From Sedimentisphaera sp050251615 (GTDB lineage Bacteria; Planctomycetota; Phycisphaerae; Sedimentisphaerales; Sedimentisphaeraceae): a stretch of DNA of 64,000 bases. Of this stretch, positions 1 to 8,241 are shown in pieces. The stretch lies in contig JBFWMM010000001.1 of the NCBI GenBank assembly GCA_050251615.1, forward strand, positions 1 to 64,000, read 5' to 3'. Position numbers and translations under genes: made by a program. Position 1 is the first letter of the stretch. The number at the start of each line of letters is the position of its first letter. The notes below the pieces were generated by a model. The model searched no databases and had not been told where the DNA came from. It worked only from the letters and a program-made list of their open reading frames with translations.

Positions 1-195
1 GCCTTGTGTCTAAGTGTATGTTAGACGCAAGGTTATGTACGTAAAAATGCGAACCTCCAGAAAAGAGGTGAAAAATTGATTTGTCAGTTTCGGCAGTAGT
101 GTTATAAGTCTTTCATTTCAAGGCTGTTACATAAAATGCGAACCTCCCGCGAAAAACGGGCACGCTTATAGTCCGCGCGGCCATCCCCTGCCGCC
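1..195 (-). promoter_or_regulatory. Probable CRISPR leader side of the type I-C locus (no array visible)
   Basis: This is the non-coding stretch downstream of cas2, where type I-C loci usually place the leader and array. No CRISPR repeat is visible here, so any array would lie left of the window. The segment holds a direct repeat of 15 bases (GGAGGTTCGCATTTT on the minus strand, at 44-58 and 133-147) and a 12-bp inverted repeat with one G-T wobble (2-13 with 21-32). Calling it a leader is inference from position. The hairpin could instead be a REP-like element, since it shares AGACGCAAG with the palindrome at 10963-10984. Confidence 0.4.
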
Positions 196-486
196 TCACA
201 GTATCATCGGCCCCTCGGGGTCGTATGTTTCCTTTGTGCCGTAATGCTCAATGCGTTTTCGCCAATTGCTGCCCAACATATAGAAGCGCAGGCTGTCTTT
301 GGACAAATCCGCCGTATCAAGTAGTTTCTGCTTCATCTCAACCCATTGCCACGGCTCGAGCAGACACTCAAAAACAGAATTCTGCACCCTCTGTCCACGA
401 TTAAGGCAATGCTTCGCCACGTTCCTGAGCCGTCTTCTGCCCTCGGGCGTTTCCGTGTTGACATCATAGGCAACCAATACCATCAT
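196..486 (-). CDS. cas2: CRISPR-associated endonuclease Cas2 (type I-C)
   Basis: A 96-residue protein, normal length for Cas2. It opens MMVLVAYDVNTETPEGRRRL, the ferredoxin-like beta strand with the conserved Asp (VAYDV), followed by the RVQNSVFEC segment typical of type I-C Cas2. Cas2 dimers bridge two Cas1 dimers in the spacer-integration complex. It is the last gene of the operon, about 50 bp after cas1. Two adjacent ATG codons make the exact start uncertain by one residue. Confidence 0.95.
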   Translation of the reverse strand: MMVLVAYDVNTETPEGRRRLRNVAKHCLNRGQRVQNSVFECLLEPWQWVEMKQKLLDTADLSKDSLRFYMLGSNWRKRIEHYGTKETYDPEGPMIL

Positions 487-536
487 AATACAGTCCCACA
501 GTTAAAATTCAAGCGTTACATCAGAAAAAGCAGTGG

Positions 537-1571
537 CTAATTCCAGAGGAATGGCGGATATCCCTCAAGCTCGCCGCGAATATGCCTTGCGAGCAGGAGC
601 GCCTGCACGTGAGGGATGAGGCCGGTCATCATCTTTTCGCCGGTGAACGGATGAGTTATCGTTTCCTGTTTCCTCTTCTGCCAGGCCGTCAAAACTTCCT
701 TTCTCGCATCATCTCGCATAATAACCGCCCCCGATTCGCTACGTTGAAAGTCTCCGGCGTTGAGTTGCCGGCGGTTTATCAAAGTTAGAACGAGCCTGTC
801 GGCGAGAAAAGAGCGAAATTCCTCCATCATATCGAGAGCCAGCGATGGTCTTCCGGGTCTGTCGCAGTGCAGAAAACCCACTGCCGGATCAAGCCCCACT
901 CCCTCCAGCGCCGATTGCACATCTCTGGTGAGCAGGGTATAAGCAAAGCTCAGCAGTGCGTTGATGTTGTCGAGTGGCGGGCGTCTGCTGCGCACGGTAA
1001 ACTCGAACCCGTCGCTCTGCCCGCGGAAAATCATGGCGTTGAATGTAGCGAAGTAAACCGAAGCCGCATCGCCTTCGATGCCTCGTATCGTGTCCACGCT
1101 CTGCGCCGTCTGCAGGGCGTTTAATGACAGCATCAGGTTCTCGGCAGTTTTGCGCAGGGCCTGTTGGCCGGAGCTGTCGGCGGTTTCTCTGGCCGCGCGC
1201 ATCACAACCTTGCGAGCGTTGGCTATCTTGCCTATGGCGCATGCTCTTGCTATCATAGCGGCTTTTTCGGCTCTGTCGGCAAAGCGGTACTGCTCTCTTC
1301 TCAGGAGCACATTTCCGCAGACCGGCCCTTGTACACGAGCCATAAAGCGGCCGTTTTCGGTAAGGAATGATATGTGAACATTGTTTCTGCCACACAGATC
1401 CATAAGAAACGGGCTGCATGAAACGTTGCCGAAGCATACAATCTGGCTGAGAGTATGTACGGGAACGCTGAGCTTTTTAGCGCGGTCAATCTTCACCAGG
1501 ACAGTATCGCCTTCTCTTGCGAGATATGTTCCCTGTGTGGTTATGAAGAGCGTGTTTAAGAGTCGTTTCAT
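537..1571 (-). CDS. cas1: CRISPR-associated integrase Cas1 (type I-C)
   Basis: A 344-residue Cas1 of normal type I-C length, starting MKRLLNTLFITTQGTYLARE. The catalytic metal-binding residues are recognisable: Glu in RGIEGDAASVYF, His in VGFLHCDRPGRPSL and an acidic residue in ALDMMEEFRSF. It integrates new spacers together with Cas2, with Cas4 selecting and trimming prespacers. Its start overlaps the end of cas4 by four bases (ATGA-type overlap), so the two are translationally coupled. Confidence 0.96.
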   Translation of the reverse strand: MKRLLNTLFITTQGTYLAREGDTVLVKIDRAKKLSVPVHTLSQIVCFGNVSCSPFLMDLCGRNNVHISFLTENGRFMARVQGPVCGNVLLRREQYRFADRAEKAAMIARACAIGKIANARKVVMRAARETADSSGQQALRKTAENLMLSLNALQTAQSVDTIRGIEGDAASVYFATFNAMIFRGQSDGFEFTVRSRRPPLDNINALLSFAYTLLTRDVQSALEGVGLDPAVGFLHCDRPGRPSLALDMMEEFRSFLADRLVLTLINRRQLNAGDFQRSESGAVIMRDDARKEVLTAWQKRKQETITHPFTGEKMMTGLIPHVQALLLARHIRGELEGYPPFLWN

Positions 1572-2242
1572 TCTTCAATCTCCCAGGCTTTTTGAAGGTA
1601 TCTTTCCACCCGCTTTTTAACTCCTGTTACCTCAGGCATGCATTGCTCGATGAGCGAGCATTTGTCGCATTTGCGGCAGTACTTCGCTTTCGGCGTTATG
1701 CCATCTTCGCAGGCATTGCGAACCGTTTGTATCAAATTGATGGTTTTTTCGCGCAGCTTATCGTTCAGAGCAACGGTAAAGCGGCGCCTCGGCTGGCCGT
1801 AGAAGAAAGCGCCTTCGCTTATACTCACCTTCAGCATTTCCTCAAGGCAAAGCGCCTGAGCGCAGAGTTGTACTTCATCGCAGCTGTCTTTCTTAGGCTT
1901 GCCGTGTTTGTATTCCACGGGCAGCGGTCTCCAGCGGCCGCGGTATCCAGAGAGCTCCAGAGTGTATTGAGGGTCAGAATCGCAGTCGAGGTGAAACTCA
2001 ACCACATCGGCCTGTCCGGTTATGCCGTGCTCGGCGCAGGCCAACCGCAGGCCACGGGCGATGATAACATCGCCCTGCCTTACGGTTTTTTCGCGGTGGG
2101 CATTTTCATGCATCAGCTTGCCTTCAGTAGTAAGCTGATTTTCGTCCCAGATCAATTCGAGGTGTATAAGCGCCCACTGCCTCGGACAAAACTGATAATG
2201 CTGAAGCCCTGAAATTAAGATGTAGTCGGATTCAGCGTACAT
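1568..2242 (-). CDS. cas4: CRISPR-associated exonuclease Cas4
   Basis: A 224-residue Cas4/RecB-like nuclease. The N-terminal HYQFCPRQWALIHLE motif carries the first iron-sulfur Cys. The nuclease core includes PVEYKHGKPKK with the catalytic Lys, and the C-terminal CRKCDKCSLIEQC supplies the remaining cluster cysteines. In type I-C systems Cas4 works with Cas1-Cas2 to process prespacers and define PAM orientation. It directly follows cas7 and overlaps cas1. Confidence 0.95.
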   Translation of the reverse strand: MYAESDYILISGLQHYQFCPRQWALIHLELIWDENQLTTEGKLMHENAHREKTVRQGDVIIARGLRLACAEHGITGQADVVEFHLDCDSDPQYTLELSGYRGRWRPLPVEYKHGKPKKDSCDEVQLCAQALCLEEMLKVSISEGAFFYGQPRRRFTVALNDKLREKTINLIQTVRNACEDGITPKAKYCRKCDKCSLIEQCMPEVTGVKKRVERYLQKAWEIEE

Positions 2243-3118
2243 TTACAGCAGTCTTTCTATGACAACTCCTTCCGGAAGATCCGTCTCGTCAATGGAGAGC
2301 TTGTAGTCTTTGAAGCTTCTGGGGACATCAATATCCTCATTCCTGCTGATTTGTACTCTGTCGAAGAGGTCGGCGGCGGAGGCGTTGCCAAGTGCGCTGT
2401 CGTGTTTGAAGACGATAAGGGCTCTTGTGCTCATAAGTCCTCTCGCTGCGGAGCGGTCGTGCTCAAACATCTGCGAGAGCGCCTGCCAGAGGAGGGAGAG
2501 GTCGGCAGAGTCAAAGCCTGTCTGGGCGGCGAGATTGGCAGAAACGAAGCCGTGGGATACGTAAAGGCCGTAAGGAACGGTGTTTTTGCGGCCCATGGTG
2601 CGATTGTCGCCATCCTGCTTCTCTGCCTCTTTTTCCGTGGCTACGGCCATACGGGTGATGGAGTGCTCGAGGGTAACAATGGGTTCAACAGAGCGGCCGA
2701 ATGTGAACTGAACGGGCCCGCGTACCTGACCGGCGTTGGCGCCTGTGGACATAACCGCTCCAAAAGTGCGGATGTCGTAGTACTTCTCGCACATTCTGGC
2801 TCTTGCTTTCGGCACCTGCTCGGTTGAGCCTTTTTTTGTTTTCGGGTTAATCATCAGGTTGAGGTCGTCGTAGGCGCCTTCGATGAGCTGGTTCAAGATG
2901 GCTTTCTCTTTGATGAAGATGTCGAAGCCTTCTTCTCCGGCCTTTGTGAGCTGGACGAAGTTTCTGACCTTCCTCTTGAGGCAAACGTCAGTGACAAGCC
3001 CCATACCTGTTTCCGCGTCAACTCTGGGCAGGTTGCCGGCATCGGGGTCGCCGTTGGGGTTGCCGTCCTGCACGTCGAACAGGAGGACGAAATCGTAGCG
3101 GTTTTCAATTGTACTCAT
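2243..3118 (-). CDS. cas7: Cascade backbone protein Cas7 (Csd2 family)
   Basis: A 291-residue Cas7 of the I-C/Csd2 type, with the N-terminal signature FDVQDGNPNGDPDAGNLPR and the FGAVMSTGANAGQVRGPVQF segment. Several copies form the helical backbone that holds the crRNA in Cascade. It sits between cas8c and cas4. AAAGAAAGG lies just upstream of the ATG in the 32-bp gap after cas8c and serves as a good ribosome binding site. Confidence 0.95.
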   Translation of the reverse strand: MSTIENRYDFVLLFDVQDGNPNGDPDAGNLPRVDAETGMGLVTDVCLKRKVRNFVQLTKAGEEGFDIFIKEKAILNQLIEGAYDDLNLMINPKTKKGSTEQVPKARARMCEKYYDIRTFGAVMSTGANAGQVRGPVQFTFGRSVEPIVTLEHSITRMAVATEKEAEKQDGDNRTMGRKNTVPYGLYVSHGFVSANLAAQTGFDSADLSLLWQALSQMFEHDRSAARGLMSTRALIVFKHDSALGNASAADLFDRVQISRNEDIDVPRSFKDYKLSIDETDLPEGVVIERLL

Positions 3119-3150
3119 TTTTAAGCCTTTCTTTTGTAAGGGTTTTGTGA

Positions 3151-3555
3151 TTAAAACAAGCTCTTCTCTTCAGGAGCAGCGTTGTCTGTTTCGTTTTTGT
3201 CTGTGTTGGTTCTTTTGGTGTAGAAGCTCTGGTTCTGGTGGTAGTATCCGATTGCGAAGCGACCCTGATCTGCCATGTTGAGATGACCTGGAAAATCGAC
3301 CATCTCCTGGAGAATCTCAGCGATCAGTCTTTCGTAAAAGATCCGGGAGCCTTCGCTCAACTTGCCGAGATGGAAGTTTTTGAGGCGCATCAGGTTGCCG
3401 AAAACCGTTCTCGGCGTGCCCGACGCGGCACCGTAAAACCTGTCTCTGATGGTGGCGTTGAGCCCTGGATGTGCATCTGTCTGAATCTTCTCCAGCGTTG
3501 CGAAGAGCCTTCCGAGGCGATAGCCGACGTTTGTGTTTTCAGTGTCGAGAGCCAT
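3151..3555 (-). CDS. cas11c: Internal cas11c (small Cascade subunit translated from within cas8c)
   Basis: Inside cas8c, in frame, an ATG at 3555 (MALDTENTNVGYRLGRLFA) is preceded by AAAGGA at 3569-3564 with an 8-base spacing, an almost ideal internal ribosome binding site. The product would be 134 residues, mostly helical, and identical to the C-terminus of Cas8c. Other type I-C systems are known to make Cas11 by internal initiation within cas8c, and this site matches that arrangement in position and length. The start is seen in the sequence; that it is used here is inference. Confidence 0.8.
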   Translation of the reverse strand: MALDTENTNVGYRLGRLFATLEKIQTDAHPGLNATIRDRFYGAASGTPRTVFGNLMRLKNFHLGKLSEGSRIFYERLIAEILQEMVDFPGHLNMADQGRFAIGYYHQNQSFYTKRTNTDKNETDNAAPEEKSLF

Positions 3556-4983
3556 TTCTATTTTCCTTTCATTGGAATTGATTGATCTGTTGAGGCATCC
3601 CTTAATGAGTGCCGCACGCGGGTACGTTACTTTTTGTTCGGCGCGATTCCTTATCACGGCGCATTGCAGAAGCGTGGCCGGATATGGCAGGCCTGCGAGG
3701 ATTGCCCGCATCGTGGCGCCGACGAGATTCGGGGGTATGTTTTCCGGCTTCCCGAGCATGGCAGTTGAAGCAAACAACCTGAAAAGAGAGAGATAATCAG
3801 GGGCTTTGCTGTTGTGGATGATTTCGGTGTCCTTGAAATGCTGCTTGATTCGCTCGCTCATCGAAGCGACGGTTCCCGTAATCCAGAAGCGAATAGAGAT
3901 TCTGCTTGCGTTTGGCGAGAGACCGAGAACGTAGAATCTGTAGTTTGACTCATCGTTTACCGCAGAGCCTGTGAGGGTTGCGTTGAACAAAGCCCTGACT
4001 GCTTCCACGTTCTTGTCGGGGTTGTCCTTGGGCGGTTCGGTAAAGATGCTTACAATCTCTTCTTCGAGCCTGGACGGTTTTTCCGACCAGGCGATGGTAG
4101 TAGCATCGCCCACAAGGAACGAGCGCCCTGAATCTCTACCGAGAAGGATGTTGATCGCTTTTGTGTATGCCTCGGCGGCCTCTTCGCCCACGGGCGCGTT
4201 GTAACCCTGCTCCATTCCGTACGAACAGAACGATTGCGCGTTGTACGATACAATATTTGCGCCTGAGCTTTGAGCGCCTCTCACGCCCTTTACAGGCGGA
4301 TGGAGCCTCGCTATCGTTGCGTATTCGCCGGTTACAAGGCATCTGCGGTTATCGGCGCTGTTTTCTGAAGCAGACGTTTTGTTGATGCAGGCCATCACCT
4401 CTTTGTCGTTGAGGATTGGAACACTGCTACCTTGAAGCCGAAAGGTGAGATTCTGGCAATTCTTCAACATCTCATCGTATTTAGAGTCGGGTGTTTTTTT
4501 TGCAGTGGCGTCTTCCTGCTCGAAGAACGCGGACGGGCTTTCCATATCCTCTTGTTTGCCGAATTTATCCTTGAGAAGCTGCTTCTTGTCCTGTACTGCC
4601 AGAAACTTTTTCAGCGCAATAATGCCCTCGTTTTCGGGGAGATCGAGTTCTTCAATGCGAGCTATAAATGCGGCGTGGCACTCCGCCGTCCTGGCCGTCC
4701 TGGCCGAATCGTCTGAGCTGCAGATTCCAAGTGTGTAGTCGATGTTGTCCCAGAGTAAATTAGATTTAACCCCGCTGGAACGCTTCACCGGAGAAGGCAC
4801 GAGAAAGCTTTTTGCAACCATCTTTTTGCCCTGCTTCTCCTGAGTGCATTCGAGATTTACGGGGTTGCCGTCACGGTCTATCACGACAATATAATCAATT
4901 CCCTTTTTGTCCCAGCCTGGCGGGGCAATATCTCCGTTAGCGGCGAGGCGGTCGTGGTATTCTTTAAGGGCGGCAAGAATCAT
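3151..4983 (-). CDS. cas8c: Cascade large subunit Cas8c (Csd1 family)
   Basis: A 610-residue Csd1/Cas8c protein, usual length for the family. It starts MILAALKEYHDRLAANGDI and contains typical Csd1 segments such as NIVSYNAQSFCSYGMEQGYNAPVGEEAA and RFWITGTVASM. Cas8c recognises the PAM and contacts the 5' end of the crRNA and the non-target strand. Its start overlaps the end of cas5c by four bases. The C-terminal 134 residues form a helical region that can also be made separately (see the cas11c entry). Confidence 0.94.
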   Translation of the reverse strand: MILAALKEYHDRLAANGDIAPPGWDKKGIDYIVVIDRDGNPVNLECTQEKQGKKMVAKSFLVPSPVKRSSGVKSNLLWDNIDYTLGICSSDDSARTARTAECHAAFIARIEELDLPENEGIIALKKFLAVQDKKQLLKDKFGKQEDMESPSAFFEQEDATAKKTPDSKYDEMLKNCQNLTFRLQGSSVPILNDKEVMACINKTSASENSADNRRCLVTGEYATIARLHPPVKGVRGAQSSGANIVSYNAQSFCSYGMEQGYNAPVGEEAAEAYTKAINILLGRDSGRSFLVGDATTIAWSEKPSRLEEEIVSIFTEPPKDNPDKNVEAVRALFNATLTGSAVNDESNYRFYVLGLSPNASRISIRFWITGTVASMSERIKQHFKDTEIIHNSKAPDYLSLFRLFASTAMLGKPENIPPNLVGATMRAILAGLPYPATLLQCAVIRNRAEQKVTYPRAALIKGCLNRSINSNERKIEMALDTENTNVGYRLGRLFATLEKIQTDAHPGLNATIRDRFYGAASGTPRTVFGNLMRLKNFHLGKLSEGSRIFYERLIAEILQEMVDFPGHLNMADQGRFAIGYYHQNQSFYTKRTNTDKNETDNAAPEEKSLF

Positions 4984-5681
4984 CTTAACACCTCCGCACT
5001 GTCTCTCGCGGGCACATCAATCCTGCCGTTTACGAGCCTTGGCCTGTAAAACATCGGCTTGGGCTTCTTCTCATCGGAGAAATCAATGTCGTAGAGCATA
5101 AAGCCGAGGTCTCTTGTTTCATCAATCGGCGCGGCAGGATTTGTTTCCGGGTCAATAAGCTTGAAGTAGGCTGGAAACTCCCTGCATCCGAGATACGGCT
5201 GATGGAAGTACTGGCCTTTTTTCGCCCTGCGCTCAAACATAGCCGCGTATTTGGCTTCGGTCTCATCGCTCTTTGAATCTTCCGTTTCGGGGTTGTAGAA
5301 TTGCAACTTGCCTTTGCCTGAATCGGCCTGTTTCATCCTTTGCTCAGGTGGAACAAACTCGAAGTTTGCGTGCAGGCGATATTTGACATCTCTCAGAAAC
5401 AACCCCGCTCTCTGCGTTCGGCTGTCCTCTATGAAGATGCAGTCTGAACGATCCGAAGCAACATTACTCACCTCGTTTCTGCGGATGGAAATCCACTTCA
5501 CAGGCGTCAGTACCTCGATTGCGGTTACCTGCCAGAAGATGGCGGGTTTCCAGAGGATTGCGTCGAAGATGGCGCGGGCGGCGGAGGGCGTTATTACATC
5601 ATAACTGACCCTTTCGCTCTTCATCTCCGGACGCGTGAAGCAGGCGTATTGACCGCACACCTCAAGGCAAAATCCTTTCAT
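4980..5681 (-). CDS. cas5c: Cas5c (Cas5d), crRNA-processing Cascade subunit
   Basis: A 233-residue Cas5 of the I-C type, starting MKGFCLEVCGQYACFTRPEM with the family's ALFTRPE-like segment, followed by SYDVITPSAARAIFDAILWKPAI, a hallmark of Cas5d. In type I-C, which has no Cas6, this protein cuts the pre-crRNA and then stays on the 5' handle. It lies between cas3 (23-bp gap) and cas8c (4-base overlap). Confidence 0.95.
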   Translation of the reverse strand: MKGFCLEVCGQYACFTRPEMKSERVSYDVITPSAARAIFDAILWKPAIFWQVTAIEVLTPVKWISIRRNEVSNVASDRSDCIFIEDSRTQRAGLFLRDVKYRLHANFEFVPPEQRMKQADSGKGKLQFYNPETEDSKSDETEAKYAAMFERRAKKGQYFHQPYLGCREFPAYFKLIDPETNPAAPIDETRDLGFMLYDIDFSDEKKPKPMFYRPRLVNGRIDVPARDSAEVLR

Positions 5682-5704
5682 TGTCTATCCTTTCAAATTT
5701 GTTG

Positions 5705-7897
5705 TTACAAAATCAGGTCTTCCGGCTTGTATGCGGCGCTGAAAACATCAAGACCGATGTCTTCTCGGTAAAGGGCGCTGTCAAGCTGGACATATATGTT
5801 CGGGTATATTTCTTCAATCCTTCCTTCGTCCATAAGCTTGTGGAATGTATGGTGGGGCAGATTTACGGTATATCTTTGCAACTTCCGCATCAGGCCTCGG
5901 TTAGGGCCGACATATTTCAGCTCTTCGATAAGCTTTGAGCTGTCTTTATAGCGTATAATCACAGCGGCTCCGGAATTGTCTATAAGCTTGAAATTCTCTG
6001 CGAAAGTACTGAAATTGACGTTGAGGTCGGGATTTGTATTTTGTACCAAGTTCTTTTCAAGCTTTTCGCGACCGTCTGAGTTTACGCTCGCGTAGAAGAG
6101 CTCGAAGAATTTTGAACAGGTGCTCTGCTCGAAGATATTCAGCTCGCCGTCAAGTTCGAGCAGCTCTCTTGAAGCATCTTCTCCTTTGCGCAGCAGACCC
6201 TGTGGCGAGCTTTTTGGCGGGATGAACACTTTTACCAGCCCTGATTGCCTGCTGCCTTCGCGATTGCATCTGCCGGCGGCCTGTGCTATTGAATCAAGCC
6301 CCGCCATAGCGCGATAAACAACGGGGAAATCAAGGTCAACGCCCGCCTCTACGAGCTGTGTGCAGATGACGAGGCAACCCCTGCCGGCGGCAAGGCGCTG
6401 CTTTATCTCGCTTATGACTTCCATTCTGTGTTTACCGCACATCTGCGCGGAGAGGTGTATTGTTTCTGGCGCCTGTTCGCGGAGTATTGCCCAGAGCTGA
6501 TGGCAGTCGCGCCTTGTGTTTACAATGCACATAGCCTGTTTGTGTGTGATAATTTCAGCGGCGAGCTCATCCCAGCTTGACTGCTCGTTTATATTCTCGG
6601 GCCAGTCAATTTGAGTCCTCGTGCAAAGGGTTCGGCTGAATCTGTCAGGGTCATCAATTATCTCAACGGGTGGCGTTGTGAGGTCTTTGAAGCAGGGCTT
6701 CGTAGCGGTGGACAGTACGATGCTGGCCGAATAGTCCTGAGCGAGCCTGTTGAGCATTTCGACGCAGGGGTACAGCCATTCAGGCGGCAGCTTCTGCACC
6801 TCGTCCAGAATGATAACGCTGTTTGCGAGGTTGTGCAGCTTTCGGCAACGGCTCGGTTTAGCGGCGTAAAACGACTCGAAGAACTGCACGTTTGTTGTAA
6901 CTATAATCGGCGCGCCCCAGTTCTCTGCGGCGAGCTTGCTGCTCAGAGACTGATTCTCGGGGTCGAGATTGCAGTGATGTTCGACAACATTCTCATTGCC
7001 CAGAAAACCGCGCAGAACCTCGGATGTCTGCTCGATTATGCTGGTGAACGGGATTACGTATATAATGCGGCTCATTCCGTGCTTGACTGCGTGGCGAAGC
7101 GCGAATGCGGTGCCGGAGAGTGTTTTGCCGCCGCCTGTCGGTACGGAAAGGCTGCGGATTCCCTTTGAGCCATCGGCGGCATTGCGGCACATGGCGAGTA
7201 TTTCCGCGCGAAGACGGTTTATTTCGGTGTCTTCAGCGTTATGCGCCAGATTATCCAGCCCGGAATCAAACTTTTCGAGTAGCTCGCTTAATGGTGGGTA
7301 TTTGATGCGACCGGCGCTTTTCTGAGCGCCCATAAAGGCCTCTGTGTCGAGAAAGTCCGCGTCAACGAGGCACGAAAACAGCATTCTCACCCAGCAGTGA
7401 AATGCGGACGGATTATTCGCAATAAATGAGGGAATCGACAGGCCCTGCGGCAGGGATTTTAGGATTTCCTGATGAGGCGCCGGCAGGGCGGCAGAGGAGA
7501 ATTTCTCTTTTTCTCCTTTCAGGCGGGTGTCCATACGAGTCCAGTCATAGAGCCCTGCGTGGTGTCCGGAGATGATGTATGAGAGTATCCTGCCGCGAAT
7601 TCCGTACTTTTCCGAGGCGATGTTTGCACCGATGCCGGAGTGATTCGGCTTACGCAGATCCGCGCCGGCAGGGCAGTCAAACGATAATCCGTTTGCTTGG
7701 TGCAGGTAGTTCTGGAAACCGATATGATATTTGCCGATGTCGTGGAGCGAGCCTGCAACCCGCGCCCATTCCTCACAGCCGAAGGCCCCTGCAAATTCCC
7801 CTGCGAGAGTTGAGACCTGCCCGAGATGGTCAGTAAGTAACTGCCAATTCTCAGGCGGCGCATTCTCAAGCGTATGGGCGTAATACTGCATAGCCAT
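5705..7897 (-). CDS. cas3: CRISPR-associated helicase-nuclease Cas3
   Basis: A 730-residue HD nuclease/SF2 helicase. The N-terminal HD domain shows SLHDIGKYHIGFQNYL and a later SGHHAGLYDW. The helicase motifs are SVPTGGGKTLSG (Walker A), ILDEVQKLPPEWL (DExx box), LSTATKP (motif III) and AQAAGRCNREG (motif VI). Cas3 is recruited by target-bound Cascade to unwind and degrade DNA. The chosen ATG (MAMQYYAHT) has AAGGAAAGGA just upstream; an in-frame TTG 36 bases earlier lacks such a site. It is the first gene of the operon. Confidence 0.96.
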   Translation of the reverse strand: MAMQYYAHTLENAPPENWQLLTDHLGQVSTLAGEFAGAFGCEEWARVAGSLHDIGKYHIGFQNYLHQANGLSFDCPAGADLRKPNHSGIGANIASEKYGIRGRILSYIISGHHAGLYDWTRMDTRLKGEKEKFSSAALPAPHQEILKSLPQGLSIPSFIANNPSAFHCWVRMLFSCLVDADFLDTEAFMGAQKSAGRIKYPPLSELLEKFDSGLDNLAHNAEDTEINRLRAEILAMCRNAADGSKGIRSLSVPTGGGKTLSGTAFALRHAVKHGMSRIIYVIPFTSIIEQTSEVLRGFLGNENVVEHHCNLDPENQSLSSKLAAENWGAPIIVTTNVQFFESFYAAKPSRCRKLHNLANSVIILDEVQKLPPEWLYPCVEMLNRLAQDYSASIVLSTATKPCFKDLTTPPVEIIDDPDRFSRTLCTRTQIDWPENINEQSSWDELAAEIITHKQAMCIVNTRRDCHQLWAILREQAPETIHLSAQMCGKHRMEVISEIKQRLAAGRGCLVICTQLVEAGVDLDFPVVYRAMAGLDSIAQAAGRCNREGSRQSGLVKVFIPPKSSPQGLLRKGEDASRELLELDGELNIFEQSTCSKFFELFYASVNSDGREKLEKNLVQNTNPDLNVNFSTFAENFKLIDNSGAAVIIRYKDSSKLIEELKYVGPNRGLMRKLQRYTVNLPHHTFHKLMDEGRIEEIYPNIYVQLDSALYREDIGLDVFSAAYKPEDLIL

Positions 7898-8241
7898 TGT
7901 CCATCCTTTCCTTATGTTGCAGAGCCCCGACAAGCCGCCGGTTTGACAAGTTCTCCCCAGCTTGCCAAACAGTGTTGTACCGGAATTGTAACAAATAAAA
8001 GATTTGCTGCAAGCCAGAATACCTGAATAAATTAACCTTTTTTATAGAAAGTTGTAGTGGTGTGGTAGATTGTGGTAATAAGAGTCTTGCAACGTTTATG
8101 CGGGGGGAGTTCGAGCCGCGAGTCATTGCAGGCATTCGCAACAGAAGCGTAAAAGAATTTACTTGCGGTTTGTTTCTTGTGGCGATATAATTATCCACGG
8201 TTTTACGAATATGGATTAGTTTTTTTACCGAGGAAGCAAGT
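7898..8241. other. Divergent intergenic region between cas3 and the rhamnogalacturonan lyase
   Basis: About 340 bp without a convincing gene. It must hold the promoters of both divergent units; the cas-side candidate is listed separately. The middle is AT-rich. GAGGAAG at the right end is the ribosome binding site of the lyase gene. No tRNA, repeat array or long hairpin was seen. Confidence 0.6.
7985..8012 (-). promoter_or_regulatory. Candidate promoter of the cas operon
   Basis: On the minus strand, TTGCAG (8012-8007) and TACAAT (7990-7985) are separated by 16 bases, a fair sigma-70-like pair. It would give a leader of roughly 80 bases before the cas3 ATG at 7897. This is a pattern match only. 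Confidence 0.4.

Noticed and set aside
1..195. CRISPR repeats inside the window
   Set aside because: The two 15-base copies are too far apart (89 bases) and too short for type I-C repeats; no third copy exists.
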